6,107 nucleotides of DNA from Candidatus Anaerobutyricum stercoripullorum (GTDB lineage: Bacteria; Bacillota; Clostridia; Lachnospirales; Lachnospiraceae). Numbering within the stretch: the stretch's first letter is position 1; every line of letters starts with the position of its first letter. Under the pieces are notes generated by a model. That model was not told the DNA's origin. It saw nothing but the letters and a program-made list of their open reading frames with translations, and searched no databases. Location: contig DXEQ01000137.1 in NCBI GenBank assembly GCA_019114885.1, forward strand, positions 1-6,107, given 5' to 3'. Of the stretch, positions 1 through 5,038 are shown in pieces. Both the position numbers and the translations under genes were made by a program.

Positions 1-49
1 TGCTTAAAGAGTGGCATGTGCGGCTCGCCATTTCTGTTGTAGCAGCTGT

Positions 50-1693
50 TTAACTCTTCGAAATGTTTACCACTTTGCACCGGTCGCTTCCCTCGGTGTA
101 TTCCAGCGTGATACTGTCTCCCTCATTGTAGAGGATGATGGAGAGATTCTCCGATACGTTGACGTCGTAAATGGTGTCAGAGGCATCGAGGAGCAGGTAA
201 TAATGAGAGTTGCCCTCGATGACGCCCTCGGCGATCTTGCGGATCGTTCCGGTGACGGTCTTTGTCTCGACATCCTCCGGCGAGGTCTCACTGGTCTCGA
301 TGCCGTTGTCGGCCATGAGATTCTTGTAGGCGGCCTCACATTCCACCACGGAGTTGCCGGTGGCTACGATCTGGTAATTCTGTACATTTACCATGGCGTA
401 CATCTTCACAAGACCGGCGGCGTCCTTTAAGGCCATCAGGTAGGTTGGTTCGTTGTCGATATTTAAGAGGAGAGGGAAGGCGGCCTGATATCCCAGGTTC
501 TGGACCTTTCCTTCCGCCGACGCCATGGCGGAGTCCTCGATGGCGCCCTCCACCTCGTAGTAGCGGGTCTCCATGGTCCGCTGATTCATCAGGACGAAGC
601 CCACGTTGGACTGGTCGCTGGTGATGGAGGTGACGCCGGTGTATACCCAGACGTCATCGTTGATGGCCAGATAATTGTAACCGTTGGTGGTCACCAGACA
701 GTCTCTCTGGCTGATGATGCTGTTGATATACCCGTGTTTTAAAGTGCCGTAATAGTCATAAAGCTGAATGAGCAGGTCTGCCCGGTACACCTGGTCGACC
801 CAGGTCGGCACATCCTCGATCTCGTAATCGGTACATTCGCCGGTGATGGCGTTGCAGAGCACCACGTTGCCGATGGTCTGGCCGCCGAAGAGTCCGATGT
901 TGAACTTCTTCGTGCTGCAGATCCAGTACGGCGTGCCCTCATCGTCCACCTCAAAACTGATGTTGTCAAACATATAGGTCGGATACTTAAACCGCAGGTG
1001 GCGGTACAGGTTCCGGCCAAAATGGTCGTACGGCGTATACTTCATACCCTCGTCCAGCCGGATCAGTTCCGTCTCCTGGGTGGCCATATCGATCATGATA
1101 TAGGCCGGGATACCGTCGCCGTGGTTGGTGAACCACTTGATGATATCGGCGTACCGAAGCGGGGTGAGCCGTACCGGCCGGTCTTTATAGTTGCTCTGGG
1201 TGTAGAGGCTGGCCACCTCAAACTGGGAGGCCAGGTCCACAAGACTTCCCATCTTCCGCTCGCCCAGAAGCTCCGCGGACGCCCGGTCCAGAAGAGGAAT
1301 CTGGTCGTAGGAGATCTGGGTGATCTCTTCGGAGAACTCGCCCGTCTCCACCGTCATGAGCTTCTGATACTTCGAAGCGTTGATCACCGGGGAGGAGAGC
1401 AGGCTGCCTGCTCCGTAGATGACGAAGAGCAGGATGATCACACCGGCCAGAATCTTAAAGACCGGACTCTTGTGCACCTGATTCATCCTGACCGGGTTCT
1501 TCTTGTCTTTTGTCAGCCGGATTCTCGGAAAAACATAGACAATAAGAAGAATCACCGGGATGGCGATGATGAACTTCCAGATGGAAGCGTCATGAATGTT
1601 GATGGCCGGCAGCGCGATATAATAGTAGAGCGCCAGCAGCACCACAATGACGGGAATGAGAAAATATTTATTTCGCTTTTTGTCTGCTTTCAT
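50..1693 (-). CDS. Membrane-anchored protein of unknown function, three N-terminal membrane segments
   Basis: I do not recognise a characterised function for this 547-residue protein. Three hydrophobic segments lie near residues 10-31, 39-55 and 79-97. The N-terminus (KADKKRNK) and the loop between segments 2 and 3 (about 56-79, rich in Lys/Arg) are strongly basic, so the positive-inside rule puts about 450 C-terminal residues outside the cytoplasm. That part is acidic, rich in Tyr, Asp and Val, and probably beta-rich; around residues 266-300 it has a Gly-rich FGGQTIGN stretch followed by CNAITGEC. The last ~70 residues (from TVTGTIRKI, about 479) alternate strands and turns in a way that could form an OB-like barrel, which is inference only. 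I see no signal peptidase site, catalytic motif or sorting motif. The start chosen is the ATG at 1693 rather than the in-frame ATG at 1717, because a strong ribosome binding site sits just before 1693. It is transcribed divergently from the EutP-like gene. It resembles long conserved proteins annotated only as hypothetical in Clostridia. Confidence 0.87.
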   Translation of the reverse strand: MKADKKRNKYFLIPVIVVLLALYYYIALPAINIHDASIWKFIIAIPVILLIVYVFPRIRLTKDKKNPVRMNQVHKSPVFKILAGVIILLFVIYGAGSLLSSPVINASKYQKLMTVETGEFSEEITQISYDQIPLLDRASAELLGERKMGSLVDLASQFEVASLYTQSNYKDRPVRLTPLRYADIIKWFTNHGDGIPAYIMIDMATQETELIRLDEGMKYTPYDHFGRNLYRHLRFKYPTYMFDNISFEVDDEGTPYWICSTKKFNIGLFGGQTIGNVVLCNAITGECTDYEIEDVPTWVDQVYRADLLIQLYDYYGTLKHGYINSIISQRDCLVTTNGYNYLAINDDVWVYTGVTSITSDQSNVGFVLMNQRTMETRYYEVEGAIEDSAMASAEGKVQNLGYQAAFPLLLNIDNEPTYLMALKDAAGLVKMYAMVNVQNYQIVATGNSVVECEAAYKNLMADNGIETSETSPEDVETKTVTGTIRKIAEGVIEGNSHYYLLLDASDTIYDVNVSENLSIILYNEGDSITLEYTEGSDRCKVVNISKS

Positions 1694-1697
1694 AAAA

Positions 1698-1707
1698 CTC
1701 CTTTCCT
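1698..1707 (-). promoter_or_regulatory. Ribosome binding site fixing the start of the membrane protein
   Basis: Read on the minus strand, this is AGGAAAGGAG followed by TTTT and ATG. The purine-rich core is close to the Shine-Dalgarno consensus. The spacing of 4 bases is slightly short, but no comparable site precedes the ATG at 1717, so translation should begin at 1693. Confidence 0.8.
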
Positions 1708-1731
1708 GCCGCTGCATTTAAAACGGCATAC

Positions 1732-1759
1732 CCGGCGTCGAAGCGAAAAATCGCGCCGG
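1732..1759 (-). other. Hairpin in the 5' leader of the membrane protein gene
   Basis: CCGGCG (1732-1737) and CGCCGG (1754-1759) are perfect 6-bp complements. A further TCG/CGA pairing (1738-1740 with 1751-1753) can continue the stem if one base bulges. In the leftward transcript it lies within the predicted ~73-base leader, about 25 bases before the ribosome binding site. No U-run follows on either strand, so it is not a standard intrinsic terminator. A weaker 4-bp GCCG/CGGC pairing (1708-1711 with 1724-1727) lies next to the ribosome binding site. Confidence 0.45.
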
Positions 1760-1772
1760 AAATATATGCAAG

Positions 1773-1801
1773 AGTATAATACTTTCTCCTGCCTTTGTCC
1801 A
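1773..1801 (-). promoter_or_regulatory. Sigma-A type promoter for the membrane protein gene
   Basis: Read on the minus strand: -35 TGGACA (1801-1796), a 17-base spacer, and -10 TATACT (1778-1773). Each hexamer matches consensus at five of six positions. Transcription would start near 1766 and give a leader of about 73 bases. The -35 box is only 12 bp from the -35 box of the opposing promoter. Confidence 0.65.
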
Positions 1802-1813
1802 GACAGATTTCCT

Positions 1814-1842
1814 TTTACATTTTCACGAAAAAATGGTATATT
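1814..1842 (+). promoter_or_regulatory. Sigma-A type promoter for the EutP-like gene
   Basis: -35 TTTACA (1814-1819), a 17-base spacer, and -10 TATATT (1837-1842) preceded by TG at 1834-1835 (extended -10). The expected start is near 1849, with a leader of about 43 bases. A second copy of TATATTAA, also preceded by TG plus one base, follows 12 bases later (1849-1856) but lacks a suitable -35 at normal spacing. Confidence 0.65.
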
Positions 1843-1891
1843 AAATGATATATTAATTAGAAGAAATGTACCGGGACAGGGAGGAGACAAC

Positions 1892-2410
1892 ATGAGAAGA
1901 ATGGTATTGATCGGGCGCAGCGAGTGTGGCAAGACAACATTGAAGCAGGCGCTCCGGGGGGAGAAGATCACTTATCATAAGACACAGTACGTCAGCCAGT
2001 ATGACTGCCTGATCGATATGCCGGGAGAGTACGCGGAGAACATCGATCTGGCGCATGCCATTGCCCTCTATATCGCGGAGGCGGACGTGGTAGGCATCGT
2101 CTTAAGCGCCACGGAACCGTACTCCCTCTACCCGCCGAATGTGGCGGCGGTCAGCAACCGGGAGACCATCGGCATCGTGACGAAGACCGATCACTGGTGC
2201 GCCGACCCGGAACAGGCGGCGGAGTGGCTGCGGCTGACCGGCTGTGAGCATATCTTTTTTACCAGCTCCTATACGGGAGAGGGCATTGAGGAGATTCATG
2301 ATTTTCTGAAGGAGGAACATGAGATCTGTACGGTGGATATCGTAAGTTCACGGATTCAGGAGGAGACATTTGCCAAACCGGCCGACCTCAAGGAGTATCA
2401 TCTCCTGTGA
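1892..2410 (+). CDS. eutP: EutP/PduV-family P-loop GTPase-like protein
   Basis: This 172-residue protein carries the small-GTPase signatures of the EutP/PduV family. They are a P-loop GRSECGKT at residues 8-15, a DMPGEY G3-type motif at 42-47 (CLIDMPGEY), a TKTD nucleotide-specificity motif at 97-100, and a TSSYTGEG G5-like loop at 124-131. EutP and PduV are linked to ethanolamine and propanediol bacterial microcompartments. The usual length is about 150-160 residues, so the last ~20-25 residues, after the domain, are a modest extension. AGGGAGGAG at 1878-1886, five bases before ATG 1892, fixes the start; the open frame runs further upstream but that part has no support. No shell protein, ammonia lyase or diol dehydratase gene is present here, so the family assignment is firm but a microcompartment role is not; the symbol is given at family level. 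It is followed by a long terminator hairpin, so it is probably monocistronic. Confidence 0.88.
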   Translation: MRRMVLIGRSECGKTTLKQALRGEKITYHKTQYVSQYDCLIDMPGEYAENIDLAHAIALYIAEADVVGIVLSATEPYSLYPPNVAAVSNRETIGIVTKTDHWCADPEQAAEWLRLTGCEHIFFTSSYTGEGIEEIHDFLKEEHEICTVDIVSSRIQEETFAKPADLKEYHLL

Positions 2411-2431
2411 TCAGACGGAATACTACATAAG

Positions 2432-2535
2432 AAAAAGGCTGCTGCGGACTGTCAGCGGCACAGATCAGGATGCGGATTGGATACGGGAAGCATTTTTGTT
2501 TTGTGCGAGGTAAGACAGCCCGCGGCAGCTTTTTT
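2432..2535 (+). terminator. Long-stem intrinsic terminator with a large structured loop
   Basis: AAAAAGGCTGCTGCGG (2432-2447) pairs with CCGCGGCAGCTTTTTT (2520-2535) with two G-U pairs. After one A/C mismatch the stem continues as CTGTC (2449-2453) with GACAG (2514-2518), giving about 22 aligned positions ending in six Us. The A-run and T-run at opposite ends could let it work in both directions. The enclosed 60 bases (2454-2513) can pair further, GCACA (2458-2462) with TGTGC (2502-2506) and ATGC (2470-2473) with GCAT (2490-2493), so the loop is far larger and more structured than usual. It separates the EutP-like transcript from the fab operon. Confidence 0.75.
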
Positions 2536-2610
2536 GTCATATCCGGGGCGTTCATGTCGGATTTTGCCCGTTTTATGTCATCCGGACGGAAGAATTTGCC
2601 CCGCGGCGAA

Positions 2611-2630
2611 AAGTATTGATAAAAATACTT
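2611..2630. repeat. Perfect inverted repeat overlapping the fabH -35 box
   Basis: AAGTATT (2611-2617) and AATACTT (2624-2630) are perfect 7-bp inverted repeats with a 6-bp spacer. The right arm shares its last two bases with the -35 hexamer TTGACT, a typical place for a repressor or activator site. The AGTA/TACT ends recall FapR operators, but the spacing and inner bases do not fit that consensus, so no regulator is assigned. Confidence 0.5.
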
Positions 2631-2656
2631 GACTTAAAAAAAGATTGTGATATATT
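2629..2656 (+). promoter_or_regulatory. Sigma-A type promoter of the fab operon
   Basis: -35 TTGACT (2629-2634), a 16-base spacer and -10 TATATT (2651-2656), preceded by TG at 2648-2649 to form an extended -10 (TGATATATT). The expected start near 2663 gives a leader of about 76 bases to fabH. An inverted repeat covers the -35 side, another dyad covers the -10, and a FabT-like palindrome begins just downstream of the start point, so occupancy of these sites should affect initiation. Confidence 0.72.
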
Positions 2657-2713
2657 GTTACTCAAAAAGTTTGAAAATCAAAATATTCAAACTTCAAACA
2701 ATATAGTCACGAT
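2644..2713. repeat. Long interrupted dyad enclosing the -10 box and the FabT-like operator
   Basis: TATATTGTT (2651-2659) is a perfect complement of AACAATATA (2697-2705). With one unpaired G (2706), GTGA (2647-2650) pairs with TCAC (2707-2710), and AT/AT pairs flank a G-T position. The arms bracket the inner inverted repeat (2667-2694) almost concentrically. Because the left arm contains the -10 box, a transcript starting near 2663 would lack it, so the symmetry is more likely a DNA feature (binding sites or looping) than an RNA hairpin. Confidence 0.5.
2667..2694. promoter_or_regulatory. Candidate FabT-type (MarR-family) operator of the fatty acid operon
   Basis: The 17 bases at 2668-2684 read AGTTTGAAAATCAAAAT: TTTGA and TCAAA half-sites separated by three bases, flanked by A-N and N-T. 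The FabT consensus, as I recall it from Gram-positive cocci, is A-N-TTTGATTATCAAATT, and the two agree at all ten half-site bases and at both outer positions. It sits inside a wider perfect 9-bp inverted repeat, AAGTTTGAA (2667-2675) and TTCAAACTT (2686-2694), and an extra TTCAAAC follows in tandem (2686-2692 and 2693-2699), giving more half-sites for a second dimer. Its position immediately after the predicted start point fits repression by steric block. The regulator gene is not in the window. Confidence 0.65.
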
Positions 2714-2738
2714 TGAGAAAGAAAGAGGATAACCAATT

Positions 2739-3698
2739 ATGTTTGTAAAGATTGCAGGTACGGGGTCCGTTCTTCCTGAGAGGGTGGTCGATAATTTTGA
2801 GATTGCCCGGATGGTGGATACTTCCGATGAATGGATCCAGACCCGGACGGGGATACGGACCCGTCATATTGCCGGGAAGGAGACGGTGGCGTCCATGGCG
2901 GCGGAGGCGGCGAAGCGTGCCATAGAAGACGCCGGGATATCCCCGGAGGAGATTGATCTGATTATTGTTTCTACGGTTTCTGCGGAGCAGAGCCTTCCCT
3001 GTGTGGCCTGTGAAGTGCAGAAGGAGATTGGGGCGGTCCGGGCGGCAGCCTTTGATCTGAATTCCGCCTGCAGCGGCTTCATCACCGGCTACCAGATGGC
3101 GGCAGGACAGATGAAGGCCGGTCTGGCAAAGACGGCGCTGGTCATCGGCAGCGAGTGCCTGTCCAACTATGTGGACTGGAGCGACCGCGGCACCTGTATT
3201 TTATTTGGCGACGGAGCCGGAGCAGCCATACTCCGCGCGGACGGCGCTCCGGAGGAGCTGGAGATTCCGAGTGTCCTCCACGCCGATGGCAGCAAGGGAG
3301 ACTCCCTCACATGCAGTCTCGGCCACGGCAAGGACAAGGTTCCCTATGATGAATATTACCGCATGGATGGCCGGGCGATTTTTAAGTTCGCGGTGCGAAA
3401 GGTGCCGGAGGTGATTCGGGAAGTCCTTTCCTTAAGCGGACACAGCGTGGAGGAGATTGATTATTTCGTTCTCCATCAGGCCAACCGGAGGATCATCGAG
3501 GCCATCGCCAAGAGACTTCGTCAGGATGAGGCCAGGTTCCCGATGAATATCATGGATAACGGCAATATCTCATCGGCATGTATCCCGATGCTCCTTGACG
3601 ATATGAACAGGAAGGGCCTGTTAAAACCGGGCATGAAGCTGGTCCTGGCCGGATTTGGCGCGGGACTTACGTGGGGCGGATTCTATCTGGAGTGGTAG
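2739..3698 (+). CDS. fabH: Beta-ketoacyl-[acyl-carrier-protein] synthase III (FabH)
   Basis: FabH starts fatty acid synthesis in the cytoplasm by condensing an acyl-CoA primer (acetyl-CoA or branched acyl-CoAs) with malonyl-ACP. The 319-residue length is normal. The full triad is visible: Cys111 in DLNSACSGF, His246 in HQANRRI and Asn276 in NGNISSA, matching Cys112/His244/Asn274 of the E. coli enzyme. Other family marks are TRTGIRTRHI near residue 35, LFGDGAGA near 155 and GFGAGLTWG near the C-terminus. The position after the active-site Asn reads ISSACIP, a slight variant of the common TSAASIP. The ATG at 2739 is preceded by AGAGG at 2724-2728. It is first in the fab operon, under the promoter near 2629-2656 and probable FabT-like control. 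Primer preference (straight or branched chain) cannot be read from the sequence by eye. Confidence 0.97.
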   Translation: MFVKIAGTGSVLPERVVDNFEIARMVDTSDEWIQTRTGIRTRHIAGKETVASMAAEAAKRAIEDAGISPEEIDLIIVSTVSAEQSLPCVACEVQKEIGAVRAAAFDLNSACSGFITGYQMAAGQMKAGLAKTALVIGSECLSNYVDWSDRGTCILFGDGAGAAILRADGAPEELEIPSVLHADGSKGDSLTCSLGHGKDKVPYDEYYRMDGRAIFKFAVRKVPEVIREVLSLSGHSVEEIDYFVLHQANRRIIEAIAKRLRQDEARFPMNIMDNGNISSACIPMLLDDMNRKGLLKPGMKLVLAGFGAGLTWGGFYLEW

Positions 3699-3713
3699 AG
3701 ACCGCGCAGAGTG

Positions 3714-3773
3714 TCCCTGTACATTTTCTGATGACAGGGAAGATAAGATCAGGTATCTTCCGGCGCAGCCGGA
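3714..3773 (+). other. Competing hairpins in the fabH-acpP gap
   Basis: Three perfect stems are possible in this transcript segment. A: TCCCTGT (3714-3720) with ACAGGGA (3734-3740). B: GGAAGATA (3738-3745) with TATCTTCC (3754-3761). C: TCCGGC (3759-3764) with GCCGGA (3768-3773) around a three-base loop. B shares bases with both A and C, so A plus C excludes B. None ends in a U-run, so termination is not indicated. An RNA-processing, stability or translation role before the usually abundant acpP message is a plausible inference. Confidence 0.5.
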
Positions 3774-3826
3774 TTACATACATAAGCAATAATGACAAAG
3801 AAAAAGGATGAAAGTGAGGACAAGTT

Positions 3827-4054
3827 ATGTTCGAGAAGATTAGAGATTTAATTGTGGAAGAAGTTGGTGTAGATGAAGAGCAGGTGACCATGGACGCCTC
3901 CTTTAAGAATGACCTGAATATCGACTCTCTTGATTTATTCGAGATGGTCATGACACTGGAAGAGGAGTTCGATGTGGAGATTCCTTCTGAGGACCTGGAG
4001 AACATCGATACCGTGGGAGATCTCATTCAGTACATCGAGAGCCATCAGGAATAA
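3827..4054 (+). CDS. acpP: Acyl carrier protein (AcpP)
   Basis: This 75-residue acidic protein is the carrier on which the growing fatty acid is held as a thioester. Ser34 in the DSL motif (NIDSLDLFEMV) is the expected site for the 4'-phosphopantetheine arm added by ACP synthase. The helix II region after it, LDLFEMVMTLEEEFDVEIP, is the surface recognised by Fab enzymes. Length and charge are typical of bacterial ACPs. GTGAGGA at 3814-3820 precedes the ATG by six bases. It lies 128 bp after fabH and 45 bp before fabK, the usual clostridial order. The longer gap before it, with possible hairpins, may let it be expressed at a different level from fabH. Confidence 0.97.
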   Translation: MFEKIRDLIVEEVGVDEEQVTMDASFKNDLNIDSLDLFEMVMTLEEEFDVEIPSEDLENIDTVGDLIQYIESHQE

Positions 4055-4099
4055 ACCAAGCAAGTGTGAGTTAAGAAGAACAGCGATGGGAGTATAGTT

Positions 4100-5038
4100 A
4101 TGAAAACAGCAATTACAGAACTTTTAGGCATCGAGTATCCGATCATCCAGGGCGGTATGGCCTGGGTCGGAACGCATGAACTTGCCGCTGCCGTGTCAGA
4201 GGCGGGGGGCTTAGGAATCATCGGTTCCGGCGGCGCTCCGGCTTCCTGGGTGAGAGAGCAGATCCAGGCAGTGAAGGAAGCGACTGACAAGCCGTTTGGC
4301 GTCAATGTGATGTTGATGAACCCGGAGGCAGACCAGATCGCGCAGGTGATCGTGGATGAAAAGGTACCGGTAGTGACCACCGGTGCGGGCAATCCGGAGA
4401 AATACATGAAGATGTGGCAGGAAGCCGGTGTGAAGGTGATCCCGGTTGTGGCCAGCGTGGCCCTCGCCAAACGTATGGAGAGAACCGGGGCGGACGCCGT
4501 CATCGCGGAAGGAACCGAGTCCGGCGGACATATCGGTGAGACCACGACCATGGCGTTAGTGCCGCAGGTGGTGGACGCCGTATCCATCCCGGTCATCGCA
4601 GCCGGCGGTATCGCGGACGGCCGTGGCATCGCAGCCGCTTTCATGCTCGGCGCAAAGGCCGTGCAGATGGGCACCATCTTCGTGGCGTCTGAGGAGTCGA
4701 TCGTCAGCGACGCCTACAAGAATAAGATTGTCAAAGCAAAAGACATCGACACCAAGGTGACCGGAAGAAGCACCGGACATCCGGTACGCTGCATCCGCAA
4801 TAAGCAGACGCAGGAATATCTCCGTCTGGAGTCCGAGGGCGCGACACTGGAAGAACTGGAACATCTGACTCTCGGCGGTCTGCGCAAGGCAGTGGTTGAG
4901 GGCGATGTGATCAACGGCAGTGTCATGGCCGGACAGATCGCCGGTATGGTGAAGGAAGTAAGAAGCTGTAAAGAGATTGTGGAAGGTCTCAACGCGCAGG
5001 CGGAAGACCTTTTAAAGGGGACAAAGGTTTATGAGTAA
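4100..5038 (+). CDS. fabK: Enoyl-[acyl-carrier-protein] reductase II (FabK), FMN-dependent
   Basis: FabK reduces trans-2-enoyl-ACP to acyl-ACP, the last step of each elongation round, using FMN and NAD(P)H. The 312-residue TIM-barrel protein is of the nitronate monooxygenase-like flavoprotein class. Visible marks are YPIIQGGMAWVG at residues 13-24, GGLGIIGSG at 36-44, EGTESGGHIG at 137-146 with His144 (the same number as the key histidine of pneumococcal FabK), and flavin phosphate loops AAGGIADGRG at 167-176 and GAKAVQMGT at 184-192. Close relatives include 2-nitropropane dioxygenases, but its place between acpP and fabD makes FabK clear. FabK is structurally unrelated to FabI, and organisms relying on it are typically insensitive to triclosan. 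GGGAG at 4088-4092 precedes the ATG. Its last 8 bases overlap fabD. Confidence 0.96.
   Translation: MKTAITELLGIEYPIIQGGMAWVGTHELAAAVSEAGGLGIIGSGGAPASWVREQIQAVKEATDKPFGVNVMLMNPEADQIAQVIVDEKVPVVTTGAGNPEKYMKMWQEAGVKVIPVVASVALAKRMERTGADAVIAEGTESGGHIGETTTMALVPQVVDAVSIPVIAAGGIADGRGIAAAFMLGAKAVQMGTIFVASEESIVSDAYKNKIVKAKDIDTKVTGRSTGHPVRCIRNKQTQEYLRLESEGATLEELEHLTLGGLRKAVVEGDVINGSVMAGQIAGMVKEVRSCKEIVEGLNAQAEDLLKGTKVYE

Larger units (their letters stand above)
2411..2738. other. 328-bp regulatory intergenic region between the EutP-like gene and fabH
   Basis: There is no convincing reading frame in this stretch. From left to right it holds a long terminator-like hairpin (2432-2535) and a GC-rich segment with a loose direct repeat, GTCATATCCGG (2536-2546) and GTCATCCGG (2577-2585). 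An abrupt switch to AT-rich DNA near 2610 follows, then nested inverted repeats around the fabH promoter (2611-2713) and the fabH ribosome binding site (AGAGG at 2724-2728). These parts are described separately. Confidence 0.8.

Noticed and set aside
1..49. Terminator after the membrane protein gene
   Set aside because: Only weak 4-bp complementarity and no U-run in the 49 bases available before the window edge.
11..430. 139-codon plus-strand frame opposite the end of the membrane protein gene
   Set aside because: No recognisable domain or convincing ribosome binding site; it is the complement of a well-supported gene.
1694..1717. Alternative start of the membrane protein eight codons upstream (ATG at 1717)
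   Set aside because: The frame is open there, but the good ribosome binding site lies between the two ATGs, and the N-terminus from 1693 leads directly into a basic stretch and membrane segment.
998..1891. Upstream extension of the plus-strand frame that contains the EutP-like gene
   Set aside because: It runs antisense through the membrane protein gene and the divergent promoters; a strong ribosome binding site and the family's N-terminus place the start at 1892.
2432..2535. Riboswitch or T-box ahead of the fab operon
   Set aside because: I could not match any known riboswitch core or T-box sequence, and the element lies upstream of the fab promoter, so it cannot be in the fabH leader from that promoter.
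2611..2630. FapR operator
   Set aside because: The AGTA/TACT ends are suggestive, but the FapR consensus as I recall it has AGTACC/GGTACT halves and a shorter centre; kept only as an unassigned inverted repeat.
3808..3843. Eleven-codon reading frame overlapping the acpP start, preceded by AAAAAGG
   Set aside because: It is very short, out of frame with acpP and has no sign of conservation visible here; probably a chance frame in the purine-rich ribosome binding region.
4045..4677. 210-codon minus-strand frame opposite fabK
   Set aside because: Low-complexity composition rich in Ala, Pro, Ser and Thr is typical of the shadow of a GC-rich coding gene; fabK is unambiguous on the other strand.
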